Shown piece by piece: positions 9,862-18,024 of a stretch of DNA of 64,000 bases (its first letter is position 1; every line of letters starts with the position of its first letter). The stretch covers positions 3,191,001 to 3,255,000 of the forward strand of contig NZ_CP092832.1 in the NCBI RefSeq assembly GCF_022532105.1. The letters are read 5' to 3'. Both the position numbers and the translations under genes were made by a program. The notes beneath the pieces were generated by a model that worked only from the letters and a program-made list of their open reading frames with translations, made no database searches and was not told the origin of the DNA. The stretch comes from Flavobacterium sp. HJ-32-4. GTDB taxonomy: Bacteria > Bacteroidota > Bacteroidia > Flavobacteriales > Flavobacteriaceae.

Positions 9862-11054
9862 CAACTTCCGTGAAACTCTTCCTGGGGCTTTGCATTGCCT
9901 TTTTCGTACTGCTCTTGGTGGCCGACAACACCGAACCGCGGCCCGTCGATTGGCAGCGTTCTTATCGAGTAGCCGACAAGAACCCGCTTGACCTCTACGT
10001 GTTCAACGAAGAGATCGACCGGCTGTTCGGTGCTGACCGTGTCGAGCGCTTCGGCAACACGCCTTACGAGTACTTAAACGAGAACATCGACTATTACGAG
10101 GAAGGTTCCGGGTTTGCGTTATCGGGCACGATCATGTCAATCGGCCAGCATGTAGACCAAGCGTCGGTGTCCGAATTGCTGCTGTTTGCCGCCAACGGAA
10201 ATACTGTCTTTATCAGCGACTATGAACTCGGCAAAGCTCTGGCCGACTCGCTGCACTTTTCCGTAAAATCGTCGGAAAGAAATCCTGAAAAGCGAAAACT
10301 CTGGACCGTAAACGAACGCTCGCGCCAAAAGCCCGTGATCTTCGACAAAGGCATAGGCGATACGTATTTCGACAAATTCGATGCATCACAGACCCAGGTG
10401 TTGGGCTACGTGCGTCAGGACGACGCGAAACCGAAACCGAACTACCTGCGCATCCGTTACCTAAACGGGTATTTCTTCCTGCATCTCGACCCACAGGCGT
10501 TCTCCAACTACTACCTGTTGCATGGTCGCGACGCACGGTATGCCGAAAGTACGCTGTCATTACTCCCTCACGACCAGGTCTATTTTTTCACCGACGACGC
10601 CCGAAACACCACCAACGGTTCCCTCACCCGGTTTATGTTTGAAAACGTCGCGCTGCGTTGGGCATGGCTGCTTTTACTCGGCGGTCTGGTGGTCTTCATT
10701 ATTTTCACCGCCAAAAGACGCCAACGGGTGATCCCGATTGTCACGCCTTTGTCGAATACCACGGTAGAGTTCGTACAGACCGTTGCCAACCTCTACCGTC
10801 AGGAGGGTGAACACGGTAACCTGGTCGAGAAGAAAATCATTTACTTTTTCGAGCGCATCCGACAGGAATACCGTATCGATACCACCGTATTGGACGATGC
10901 GTTTGTAAAACGACTGCATCTTAAATCGGGTAAACCCGAAGACGACATACGCCGCGTATGCGACATGATCAATAACTTTAAACGCAATCGGTTCAGCCTG
11001 AATGAGGAAGAACTGATTGCCTTCAATGAAGCCACCGAAAAAATCTTCAGCTAG
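9858..11054 (+). CDS. DUF4350 domain-containing protein
   Basis: 398 residues: an N-terminal membrane anchor (VKLFLGLCIAFFVLLLVAD), a periplasmic domain with the DUF4350-like pattern (PLDLYVFNEEIDRLFG; NGNTVFISDYELGKALADSL; YFLHLDPQAFSNYYLL), a second membrane helix near residue 270 (WAWLLLLGGLVVFIIFTAKR), and a cytoplasmic helical tail (YRQEGEHGNLVEKKIIYFFE). It lies between the DUF4129 and MoxR genes in a tight operon; the ATG overlaps the upstream stop and the MoxR gene begins one base after its stop. Function unknown; the domain topology suggests a sensor or scaffold spanning the inner membrane. Confidence 0.75.
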   Translation: MTTSVKLFLGLCIAFFVLLLVADNTEPRPVDWQRSYRVADKNPLDLYVFNEEIDRLFGADRVERFGNTPYEYLNENIDYYEEGSGFALSGTIMSIGQHVDQASVSELLLFAANGNTVFISDYELGKALADSLHFSVKSSERNPEKRKLWTVNERSRQKPVIFDKGIGDTYFDKFDASQTQVLGYVRQDDAKPKPNYLRIRYLNGYFFLHLDPQAFSNYYLLHGRDARYAESTLSLLPHDQVYFFTDDARNTTNGSLTRFMFENVALRWAWLLLLGGLVVFIIFTAKRRQRVIPIVTPLSNTTVEFVQTVANLYRQEGEHGNLVEKKIIYFFERIRQEYRIDTTVLDDAFVKRLHLKSGKPEDDIRRVCDMINNFKRNRFSLNEEELIAFNEATEKIFS

Positions 11055-11055
11055 T

Positions 11056-12066
11056 ATGGAAAATGGAAACACACCGGTGCAACCGGACAACGAAAACATC
11101 AACTTCACCGCCCGTATTGACCTGGGCGGACTGCAACAACACATCGACGCCATCCGCACCGAAATCGGATCGGTCATCGTCGGACAGGAAAAAATGGTCG
11201 ACCAACTGCTGGTGGCGCTGTTGGCCAATGGGCATGTGCTGTTGGAAGGCGTGCCCGGCGTAGCCAAAACCCTGACGGCCAAACTGCTGGCGCGCACGCT
11301 TGACATCGGCTACAGCCGGATCCAGTTTACGCCCGACCTGATGCCGTCGGATATTCTCGGAACCTCTGTATTCGACCTGAAAAAATCGAGTTTTGAATTC
11401 CGGAAGGGGCCCATTTTCTCCAACCTCCTGCTGATTGACGAGATCAACCGGTCCCCGGCGAAAACACAGGCCGCCCTTTTTGAGGTGATGGAAGAGCGGC
11501 AAGTGACGATCGACGGCACCACCTATGAAATGGACGCCCCGTTCCTGGTGGTCGCTACCCAAAACCCCGTGGAACAGGAAGGTACGTATCGTCTTCCGGA
11601 AGCCCAACTCGACCGCTTCCTCTTCAAGATACACGTAGGCTATCCGTCGCTTTCAGAGGAAGTCGACATCATCCGCCGCGAGCACGAACTGAAAGGGGAA
11701 GCCAAGCTGTCACACGTCAAAACCGTGCTGTCGCCGGATGAAATTCGCCGTTGCCAGTCGATCGTCAAACAGGTGGTAGTCGAACCTCAGTTGATGCACT
11801 ACATCGCACAGATCATCGTCGGCACCCGCGAAAATGCGTTCCTCTACCTGGGCGCTTCCCCGCGTGCCTCACTCGCCATCCTCAACGCGGCAAAAGGGTT
11901 CGCGGTAATCAATGGCCGCGACTTCGTAACGCCCGAAGACATCCGTGAAGCGGCGGCACCTGTATTGCGCCACCGCGTGATCGTCACCCCAGAACGCGAA
12001 ATGGAAGGCCTGACCGCCGACCAGATCATTGCACAAATCATCGAATCGGTTGAAATTCCACGATAA
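11056..12066 (+). CDS. MoxR family AAA+ ATPase
   Basis: 336 residues from ATG 11056, placed right after the preceding TAG; an in-frame ATG at 11017 would overlap the upstream gene by 38 nt and adds a low-complexity tail, so I prefer the later start. Walker A is the MoxR form GVPGVAKT (65-72); Walker B is LLIDEINR; sensor 1 is VVATQNPVEQEGTYRLPEAQ, the family hallmark; the C-terminal lid carries GASPRAS. MoxR ATPases act as chaperones that activate VWA/DUF58 partners, here encoded directly downstream. The reading frames touch, consistent with stoichiometric production. Confidence 0.93.
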   Translation: MENGNTPVQPDNENINFTARIDLGGLQQHIDAIRTEIGSVIVGQEKMVDQLLVALLANGHVLLEGVPGVAKTLTAKLLARTLDIGYSRIQFTPDLMPSDILGTSVFDLKKSSFEFRKGPIFSNLLLIDEINRSPAKTQAALFEVMEERQVTIDGTTYEMDAPFLVVATQNPVEQEGTYRLPEAQLDRFLFKIHVGYPSLSEEVDIIRREHELKGEAKLSHVKTVLSPDEIRRCQSIVKQVVVEPQLMHYIAQIIVGTRENAFLYLGASPRASLAILNAAKGFAVINGRDFVTPEDIREAAAPVLRHRVIVTPEREMEGLTADQIIAQIIESVEIPR

Positions 12067-13401
12067 ATGAAGCGATTCTTCCGGCAACTCTACCTCACCA
12101 CGTTTACCTTCTATGTTTTAGGAGGCGTAGTGGCGTTGTTTGCCTTCGCTTTTTTCTTCCCACGATTGTATCTCGCAGCGCAGTTCGCGTTTTTTGTGTA
12201 TGTGGGATTGATCCTGTTGGATATCGTCCTGCTTTTCCGCACGTCCGAAGGCGTTACCGGTGAACGTACCTTGCCTGAAAAGTTCTCGAATGGTGATGAG
12301 AATCCGGTGACGGTTAAACTTGTCAGCCGCTATCCGTTTACAGTCAAAGTACGGGTTATCGACGAATTACCGGAACAGTTTCAATTGCGTGACTTCGGTA
12401 TCACACGCACGGTCGACGGCATGGCACAGGATACCTTCCGCTATTACCTAAGGCCGGTCAAACGCGGCGAATATTCGTTCGGCGTACTAAACCTCATGGT
12501 CACCTCGCCGCTCCGATTTGCCATGCGGCGGTTCCAGTCGGGTGCTGATGCGATGGTGCCCGTGTATCCGTCGTTCATACAACTTCGGAAATACGACCTG
12601 ATGGCGTTTTCGAACCAATTGGTGCAGTATGGCATCAAGCGGATCCGAAAACTCGGGCACACCATGGAATTCGAACAGATCAAGGAATACGTCCAGGGGG
12701 ACGATATCCGGACGCTGAACTGGAAAGCCACTGCGAAGAAAAACAGCCTGATGGTGAACCAGTTCCAGGATGAAAAATCCCAAACGGTGTATATGGTCAT
12801 CGACAAAGGACGGCAAATGCAGATGCCGTTCAACGGACTCAGCCTGCTAGACTACGCTATCAACGCCTCGTTGGTGCTGTCGAATGTGATTTTGAAAAAA
12901 CACGACCGGGCCGGGCTCTTTTCCTTTTCCAAAACGGTTGAGAATCGCGTTGCGGCTGAAAAACGATCCTCGCAGATGGAACGCATACTCGAAGCACTGT
13001 ATGCCGTCAAGACCGACTTCTTCGAAAGTGACTTCGGACGCCTGTATGCCGACATCAAGCGCAACGTCAACCACCGCAGTCTCGTGATGCTGTATACCAA
13101 TTTCGACACGCTCGATGGCCTGAACCGGCAGCTACCCTACCTTCGTGGTATCGCCAAAAACCACTTGCTGGTCGTGGTGTTCTTCCACAATACCGAACTT
13201 GACCGTATGTCAAAAGAAAAAGCTGGCAACGTCCAGGAGATTTACGATAAGGTCATCGCCGAAAAGTTCATTTTCGAGAAAAAACTAATCGTCACCGAAT
13301 TGAAAAAGTACGGTATCCACTCGGTGTTGACGTTCCCGGAGCAGCTGACCCTCGACACCATCAACAAGTACCTCGAGATCAAGGCGCGCGGAATTTTGTA
13401 A
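12067..13401 (+). CDS. DUF58 domain-containing protein
   Basis: 444 residues beginning immediately after the MoxR stop. Two membrane helices at the N-terminus (FYVLGGVVALFAFAFFF; YVGLILLDIVLLF) are followed by a beta-rich extracytoplasmic region and then the DUF58 core, IKEYVQGDDIRTLNWKATA, with its conserved Asp, Asn and Trp residues, leading to a VWA-like C-terminal domain (VYMVIDKG, LVMLYTNFDTLDG). DUF58 proteins are the usual partners of MoxR ATPases and are thought to sit at the membrane and bind metal through the VWA fold. Here the fold's first motif, VIDKGRQM, is a weak MIDAS (DxSxS is not kept). Confidence 0.88.
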   Translation: MKRFFRQLYLTTFTFYVLGGVVALFAFAFFFPRLYLAAQFAFFVYVGLILLDIVLLFRTSEGVTGERTLPEKFSNGDENPVTVKLVSRYPFTVKVRVIDELPEQFQLRDFGITRTVDGMAQDTFRYYLRPVKRGEYSFGVLNLMVTSPLRFAMRRFQSGADAMVPVYPSFIQLRKYDLMAFSNQLVQYGIKRIRKLGHTMEFEQIKEYVQGDDIRTLNWKATAKKNSLMVNQFQDEKSQTVYMVIDKGRQMQMPFNGLSLLDYAINASLVLSNVILKKHDRAGLFSFSKTVENRVAAEKRSSQMERILEALYAVKTDFFESDFGRLYADIKRNVNHRSLVMLYTNFDTLDGLNRQLPYLRGIAKNHLLVVVFFHNTELDRMSKEKAGNVQEIYDKVIAEKFIFEKKLIVTELKKYGIHSVLTFPEQLTLDTINKYLEIKARGIL

Positions 13402-13431
13402 TTTTACGACGGATTTCCGCCACTAAACCGA

Positions 13432-14226
13432 TTGCTCCTGAAACTACTTACTTCTCCACAGAACCCGCTTATCAAATCCATCCTGCAATTACAGGAGAAG
13501 GCACGCGCACGCCGTCAATCGGGGCAGTTCGCCATCGAGGGCCGTCGCGAAATCGGTTTGGCGGTGAAAGGAGGCTACGACATTACCGACCTGCTCTTCT
13601 TTCCCGAAAAATGCACCGCTGAGGAGGCCGCCCGCCTGGCACCCGGCGCCACGCTATACGAAATCGGACGGGAGGTATTTGACCGCATTGCCTACCGGGA
13701 AGGTTCAGACGGATTGCTGGCGCTCGCCCGGGCAAAATCGCTTGAACTTGATGCGTTGCAGTTGTCGGATAATCCACTCATATTGGTGGCAGAAGCACCC
13801 GAAAAACCTGGAAACATCGGGGCTCTGTTGCGCACCGCCGATGCCGCACGGTTAGACGCGGTGATCATCGCCAACCCAAAAGGTGATTTATACAACCCGA
13901 ATATCATCCGGTCAAGCGTCGGCTGTTTGTTTACGACGCAGGTCGCCACAGGCACCACAACAGATGTCATCTATTTTCTAAAGGCGAAAGGTGTGGCCCT
14001 TTACGCCGCCGCGCTTCAGGACGCGTCCGAGTACCACCATTGCGACTTCACCACTCCGACCGCACTGGTCGTCGGCACCGAAGACAGCGGCCTGACACAG
14101 GAATGGCGGGACGCGGCGGTTCGCAACATCCAGATTCCGATGCAGGGCGAAATCGACTCGATGAACGTGTCGGTAGCCGCAGCGGTCTTGATTTTCGAAG
14201 CCAAACGCCAACGCAACTTTCAGTAA
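13432..14226 (+). CDS. SpoU/TrmH family RNA 2'-O-ribose methyltransferase
   Basis: 264 residues; no ATG is available, so TTG at 13432 is the likely start. The N-terminal L30e-like substrate-binding domain begins LLTSPQNPLIKSILQLQEKA, and the SPOUT catalytic domain shows the three family motifs: motif 1 EKPGNIGALLRTADAA, motif 2 TALVVGTEDSGL, motif 3 QIPMQGEIDSMNVSVAAAVL. The trefoil knot uses SAM to methylate a 2'-hydroxyl in rRNA or tRNA. Which nucleotide is modified cannot be told from sequence. It follows the DUF58 gene by 30 nt, either as the end of that operon or with its own weak promoter. Confidence 0.9.
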   Translation: MLLKLLTSPQNPLIKSILQLQEKARARRQSGQFAIEGRREIGLAVKGGYDITDLLFFPEKCTAEEAARLAPGATLYEIGREVFDRIAYREGSDGLLALARAKSLELDALQLSDNPLILVAEAPEKPGNIGALLRTADAARLDAVIIANPKGDLYNPNIIRSSVGCLFTTQVATGTTTDVIYFLKAKGVALYAAALQDASEYHHCDFTTPTALVVGTEDSGLTQEWRDAAVRNIQIPMQGEIDSMNVSVAAAVLIFEAKRQRNFQ

Positions 14227-14245
14227 AAAGCGTTCGGGAAAGCCG

Positions 14246-14275
14246 TTTGGGTTTTCGAGAGTTTTCTTATATTTA
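14246..14275 (+). promoter_or_regulatory. Promoter of relA/spoT (Bacteroidota -33/-7 type)
   Basis: TTTG at 14246-14249 and TATATTTA at 14268-14275, 18 nt apart, matching the Bacteroidota consensus TTTG-N17-23-TAnnTTTG except for the last base. The ATG at 14293 lies 17 nt downstream. Confidence 0.5.
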
Positions 14276-14292
14276 AGCGAATTTACAGGTCG

Positions 14293-16503
14293 ATGACAGA
14301 GCTTGATATCGAAAAAGAAAACAAAGCTATTGCCCAGGAATATAAAGAATTACTGCGCATCAGCTACCAAACCCTGTCGGAAGAGGATAAAAAACTCATC
14401 CGGAAGGCGTTTGACGTGGCGGTAGACGCGCATAAAGACCAGCGGCGAAAATCGGGCGAAGCCTATATCTTCCATCCCATCGCCGTTGCCAAGATCGTCG
14501 CTTCCGAAATTGGTTTGGGCGCTACCGCAATCGCTGCGGCCCTCATGCACGATGTGGTCGAAGACACCGACGTTACGCTAGAGGACATCGAGAAGATGTT
14601 CAATCCGAAAATCGCCCAACTGGTCGAGGGATTGACGAAGATCTCACAGGTGCAGAAAGACCTCAACATCTCGGTACAGGCCGAAAACTTCCGGAAAATG
14701 CTGCTCACGCTCAACGACGACGTGCGTGTCATCCTCATCAAACTCGCCGATCGCCTGCACAACATGCAGACCATGGATTCGATGGCCGAGTACAAGCAGA
14801 TGAAGATTGCATCGGAGACCCTTTATATATATGCGCCCCTCGCCCATCGTTTGGGTTTGTATAATATCAAGACCAAACTGGAAGACCTCGGACTCAAATA
14901 TACCGAGCCCGACGTATTTAATGACATCCTCAGTAAAATCAAGGAGACGAAAGAAGAACAGGATGCCTATATAAAGAGTATTTCAGACGTATTGAAAAAG
15001 TCGCTTGACGCGGAAGGCATCGACTATATCATCAAAGGACGGCCCAAGTCGATTTACTCGATCCGGCGCAAGATGAAAGCGCAGAATGTCACCTTTGACG
15101 AGGTGTATGACAAATTCGCACTTCGCATTGTGTATAAATCGGACGCACATGATGAGAAATTCCTCGCCTGGAAAATCTATTCCATCGTCACCGATCATTA
15201 CCGTCCCAGCCCCAGCCGCCTCCGCGATTGGATTTCGTCACCTAAGTCAACCGGCTACGAAGCGTTGCACATTACCGTAATGGGACCGCTCGGGCGTTGG
15301 GTGGAAATACAGGTGCGGAGTGAGCGGATGGATGAAATCGCCGAGAAAGGCTACGCCGCGCATTACAAATACAAACAGGGCGCCACCGAAGAAAGCAGCC
15401 TGGATGTATGGCTCAACCTGTTGCGGGAAGCGCTTGAAAGCCAGGAAACCAATGCGGTGGACTTCGTCGAGGATTTCAAAATGAACCTCTATTCGAAAGA
15501 AATCTTTGTTTTCACGCCCAAAGGGGAAATCAAATCCTTACCCAAAGGCGCCACAACCCTCGACTTCGCCTTCAGCATCCACTCGGAAATCGGCGTCCAC
15601 ACCCGCGGCACCCGCGTCAACGGAAAATTGGTACCGCTCAACTATGAACTCAAGAGCGGCGACCAGGTCGAGATCATTACGTCGACCAACCAGAAACCGA
15701 ACCTCCATTGGCTCGATTATGTCACCACCGCAAGGGCCCGGAACAAAATCAAAAGTGTCTTAAACGAAGATACCAAACGGATCGCAGAAGAAGGAAAAGA
15801 ACTGCTCTTCCGGAAATTACGCCACCTGAAGATAAACGTCAACGAGAGTACGATCAACGAGCTGGCCAGTTTCCTGAAACTCAAAACGAGCCTCGATCTG
15901 TATTACCGTGCAGGCATCGGCACCATCGAAAACCCGAAATTGAAGGAATTCGCGGCCCTGAAAGGCAATGCGTTCATGAATTTCTTTAAAGGAAAAATCC
16001 GCCGGGCGCCGGTTGAGCAAATCCAGAAGGAAGAAATCAGCAGCAACTACGACATGCTGGTTTTTGGCGCGGAACAAGACAAATTGGATTATAAACTCGC
16101 CACCTGTTGCAACCCGATTCCCGGTGACGAGGTGTTTGGCTTCCTGACGATAAACGAAGGTATTAAAGTCCATAAGAAAGACTGCCCCAACGCCCTTAGC
16201 CTGCAATCGAATTACGCCTACCGCATCATGCTGGCCAAATGGATCGACTCAAGCCAACAGGAATTCAGGGCCGTGCTCGAAATCACCGGAATGGACAGTA
16301 TCGGTCTCACCAACAACCTCACACGTGTGATTTCCAATAATATGCACGTGAACATCCAGAGCATTTCGCTTAGTAGCGAAGCCGGACTTTTCAAAGGACA
16401 GGTAACAGTAGTCGTACAAAACAACACCATCCTGAAGCGCCTCACCGACAACATCCGCAAAATAGACGGCATCGAAAAAGTAACCCGGATTTACCATAAC
16501 TGA
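14293..16503 (+). CDS. Bifunctional (p)ppGpp synthetase/hydrolase RelA/SpoT
   Basis: 736 residues, the normal length of the long RSH proteins. The HD hydrolase domain has SGEAYIFHPIAVAKI (54-68) and ALMHDVVEDT (83-92), so the metal-binding His-Asp pair is present and hydrolysis is expected to work. The synthetase domain follows near 245 (GRPKSIYSIRRKM, then FALRIVYKS and YEALHITVMG). A TGS domain starts near 400 (EIFVFTPKGEIKSLPKG) and an ACT domain ends the protein (FRAVLEITGMDSIGLTNNLT). It sets cellular (p)ppGpp levels during starvation. It has its own promoter; its stop overlaps the ATG of the next gene. Confidence 0.96.
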   Translation: MTELDIEKENKAIAQEYKELLRISYQTLSEEDKKLIRKAFDVAVDAHKDQRRKSGEAYIFHPIAVAKIVASEIGLGATAIAAALMHDVVEDTDVTLEDIEKMFNPKIAQLVEGLTKISQVQKDLNISVQAENFRKMLLTLNDDVRVILIKLADRLHNMQTMDSMAEYKQMKIASETLYIYAPLAHRLGLYNIKTKLEDLGLKYTEPDVFNDILSKIKETKEEQDAYIKSISDVLKKSLDAEGIDYIIKGRPKSIYSIRRKMKAQNVTFDEVYDKFALRIVYKSDAHDEKFLAWKIYSIVTDHYRPSPSRLRDWISSPKSTGYEALHITVMGPLGRWVEIQVRSERMDEIAEKGYAAHYKYKQGATEESSLDVWLNLLREALESQETNAVDFVEDFKMNLYSKEIFVFTPKGEIKSLPKGATTLDFAFSIHSEIGVHTRGTRVNGKLVPLNYELKSGDQVEIITSTNQKPNLHWLDYVTTARARNKIKSVLNEDTKRIAEEGKELLFRKLRHLKINVNESTINELASFLKLKTSLDLYYRAGIGTIENPKLKEFAALKGNAFMNFFKGKIRRAPVEQIQKEEISSNYDMLVFGAEQDKLDYKLATCCNPIPGDEVFGFLTINEGIKVHKKDCPNALSLQSNYAYRIMLAKWIDSSQQEFRAVLEITGMDSIGLTNNLTRVISNNMHVNIQSISLSSEAGLFKGQVTVVVQNNTILKRLTDNIRKIDGIEKVTRIYHN

Positions 16504-16985
16504 TGTCCGCTACCCGCATTCCCTTCGTCGACGACACCTTCCAGTTGCAGCGAATGCAGCAGAAAGGCGGCTGGACGTTCATCCTCATTCCCCTCGACAA
16601 ACCCGCCGTGAAAGCGCCTTTTGGCATGCAGAAGGTAAACGGATATATCGACGACTATGAATTGAAAGACGTCACGATGTGGTCAATGAAGAACCAGGGC
16701 CATTTCTTAGCTGTAAAATCCGAAATCCGGAAAGCGATTAAGAAGGAAGAAGGGGATACGGTCCGGCTGACCTTATACACCGACGGTCCTCCACCGGTGG
16801 CCGATGATGACTTCCTGTTGTGCCTTAAAGACGATCCGGACGCCTATGCTGCGTTCTCCTCCTATCCGGAAAAAAAGAAGCAACTCATCCGCAACTGGGT
16901 GCTGGCTCCAGTATCAGAAGACGGCAAAATACAACGCATTGCCGAAGCCATCGACCGCATCGCCGCCGGATTTGACCGCTGGTAA
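16503..16985 (+). CDS. DUF1905 / YdeI (OmpD-associated) family protein
   Basis: 160 residues. The first about 90 form a DUF1905 beta-barrel (MQQKGGWTFILIPLDKPAVK, then PFGMQKVNGYIDDYELKDVT and GDTVRLTLYTD). The C-terminal part is the helical YdeI/OmpD-associated tail (FSSYPEKKKQLIRNWVLAPV, then AEAIDRIAAG). Proteins of this architecture are linked to tolerance to bacteriocins or cationic peptides in a few species, but no function is established here. The ATG overlaps the last bases of relA/spoT, so the two are probably cotranscribed. Confidence 0.8.
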   Translation: MSATRIPFVDDTFQLQRMQQKGGWTFILIPLDKPAVKAPFGMQKVNGYIDDYELKDVTMWSMKNQGHFLAVKSEIRKAIKKEEGDTVRLTLYTDGPPPVADDDFLLCLKDDPDAYAAFSSYPEKKKQLIRNWVLAPVSEDGKIQRIAEAIDRIAAGFDRW

Positions 16986-17052
16986 CACCCCCTTCACCGC
17001 TTTTTTCCATCCTACAGACGGTTTTTTACAATCTTAACAGTGTCGTATTTAT

Positions 17053-17089
17053 TTTTGACTAACAATTTTATTACTTTTGTTAGACAAAA
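17053..17089 (+). promoter_or_regulatory. Inverted-repeat operator overlapping the carotenoid operon promoter
   Basis: Left arm TTTTGaCTAACAA (17053-17065) and right arm TTGTTAGaCAAAA (17077-17089) are inverted copies matching at 12 of 13 positions, with an 11-nt A+T-rich spacer. The right arm overlaps a -7 box TACTTTTG at 17072-17079. A MerR dimer bound here would cover the core promoter. The ATG of the regulator gene lies 8 nt after the right arm, so the site most likely mediates autoregulation and control of crtIBZ. Confidence 0.75.
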
Positions 17090-17097
17090 CTACGACC

Positions 17098-18024
17098 ATG
17101 AAAGCGTCAAAGCAAGTCTTCAGCATCCGGGACCTTGAAAACCTAACCGGAATCAAGGCTCACACGATTCGTACCTGGGAAAAACGATACAACATATTGA
17201 CCCCCGAGCGCGACCAAAACAACGTTCGCTCGTATTCCATCACCAACCTTCGGGAGTTGATGAACATCAAACTGTTGAACAACCACGGTTACAAGATTTC
17301 AAAGATTTCGGAACTGGGTCCAGGCGGAATACCGAAATTGTTGGCGGAAATCACCAACGCGAAAAGTATCCGGAGCCATTCGCTGAATGCCTTCCTGTTG
17401 GCGATGATGGACTTCGACCAACCGCTATTCATGCGCACCTACGATGCGTTGGCCGCAACCAAGACGTTCCGTGAAATTTACCTTGACGTGTTCCTTCCGC
17501 TGCTGGCGGAAATCGGCACGTTATGGCAAACTGGCACCATTACGGCCGTACATGAGCACTTCATCTCTGAGATGATCCGCCAGAAAACCGCCGCCGAGTC
17601 GGATCGCTTGCTCGCGCAGGAACCCGAAAACACCGAACACACCATCGTGTTGTTCCTGCCATCAGGCGAAATACACGATACGGCCTTGCAATACCTCAAT
17701 TTTGAAACGCTTTCCCGCTCTTATCGCACGCTCTATCTGGGTACGAATGTTACCATGGACGAATTATCTGAGCTAAAACAGATGCACGATAACCTTATAT
17801 TCGTAACTTACCTGACGGTAACGCCGGGTGCGAATGAGCTTCCGGATTATCTGACCCGTTTTTCGTCCAAGTTGCTGGCTGATAACGACTCTGAATTATG
17901 GATTGCGGGACAGATGGCCCGTCATTTTAAACCCTCTCCGCGTTATCCGAATGTGACCACCATTGCATCGCTGTCGGATTTTGGAGACAAACTCGAACGA
18001 CTCAACCAAAGAGTGAGTGCATGA
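17098..18024 (+). CDS. MerR-family regulator with CarH/LitR-like B12-binding-type domain
   Basis: 308 residues from ATG 17098 (an in-frame TTG at 17077 lies inside the operator and is less likely). N-terminal MerR winged helix: FSIRDLENLTGIKAHTIRTW (8-27), EKRYNIL. Residues about 90-165 resemble the four-helix bundle of CarH, with the signature Wx9EH kept (W143, E153-H154). The following Rossmann-like part has GEIHDTA (190-196): the cobalamin-ligand His (H193) and preceding Glu are present, but the final Gly of ExHxxG is Ala. It could therefore be an adenosylcobalamin-dependent photoreceptor or a derived relative. It leads the operon and overlaps crtI by 4 nt. Confidence 0.85.
   Translation: MKASKQVFSIRDLENLTGIKAHTIRTWEKRYNILTPERDQNNVRSYSITNLRELMNIKLLNNHGYKISKISELGPGGIPKLLAEITNAKSIRSHSLNAFLLAMMDFDQPLFMRTYDALAATKTFREIYLDVFLPLLAEIGTLWQTGTITAVHEHFISEMIRQKTAAESDRLLAQEPENTEHTIVLFLPSGEIHDTALQYLNFETLSRSYRTLYLGTNVTMDELSELKQMHDNLIFVTYLTVTPGANELPDYLTRFSSKLLADNDSELWIAGQMARHFKPSPRYPNVTTIASLSDFGDKLERLNQRVSA

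Noticed and set aside
16954..17040. Possible terminator or tRNA after the YdeI-like gene
   Set aside because: Only short imperfect stems and a T-run without a paired stem; no tRNA arms.
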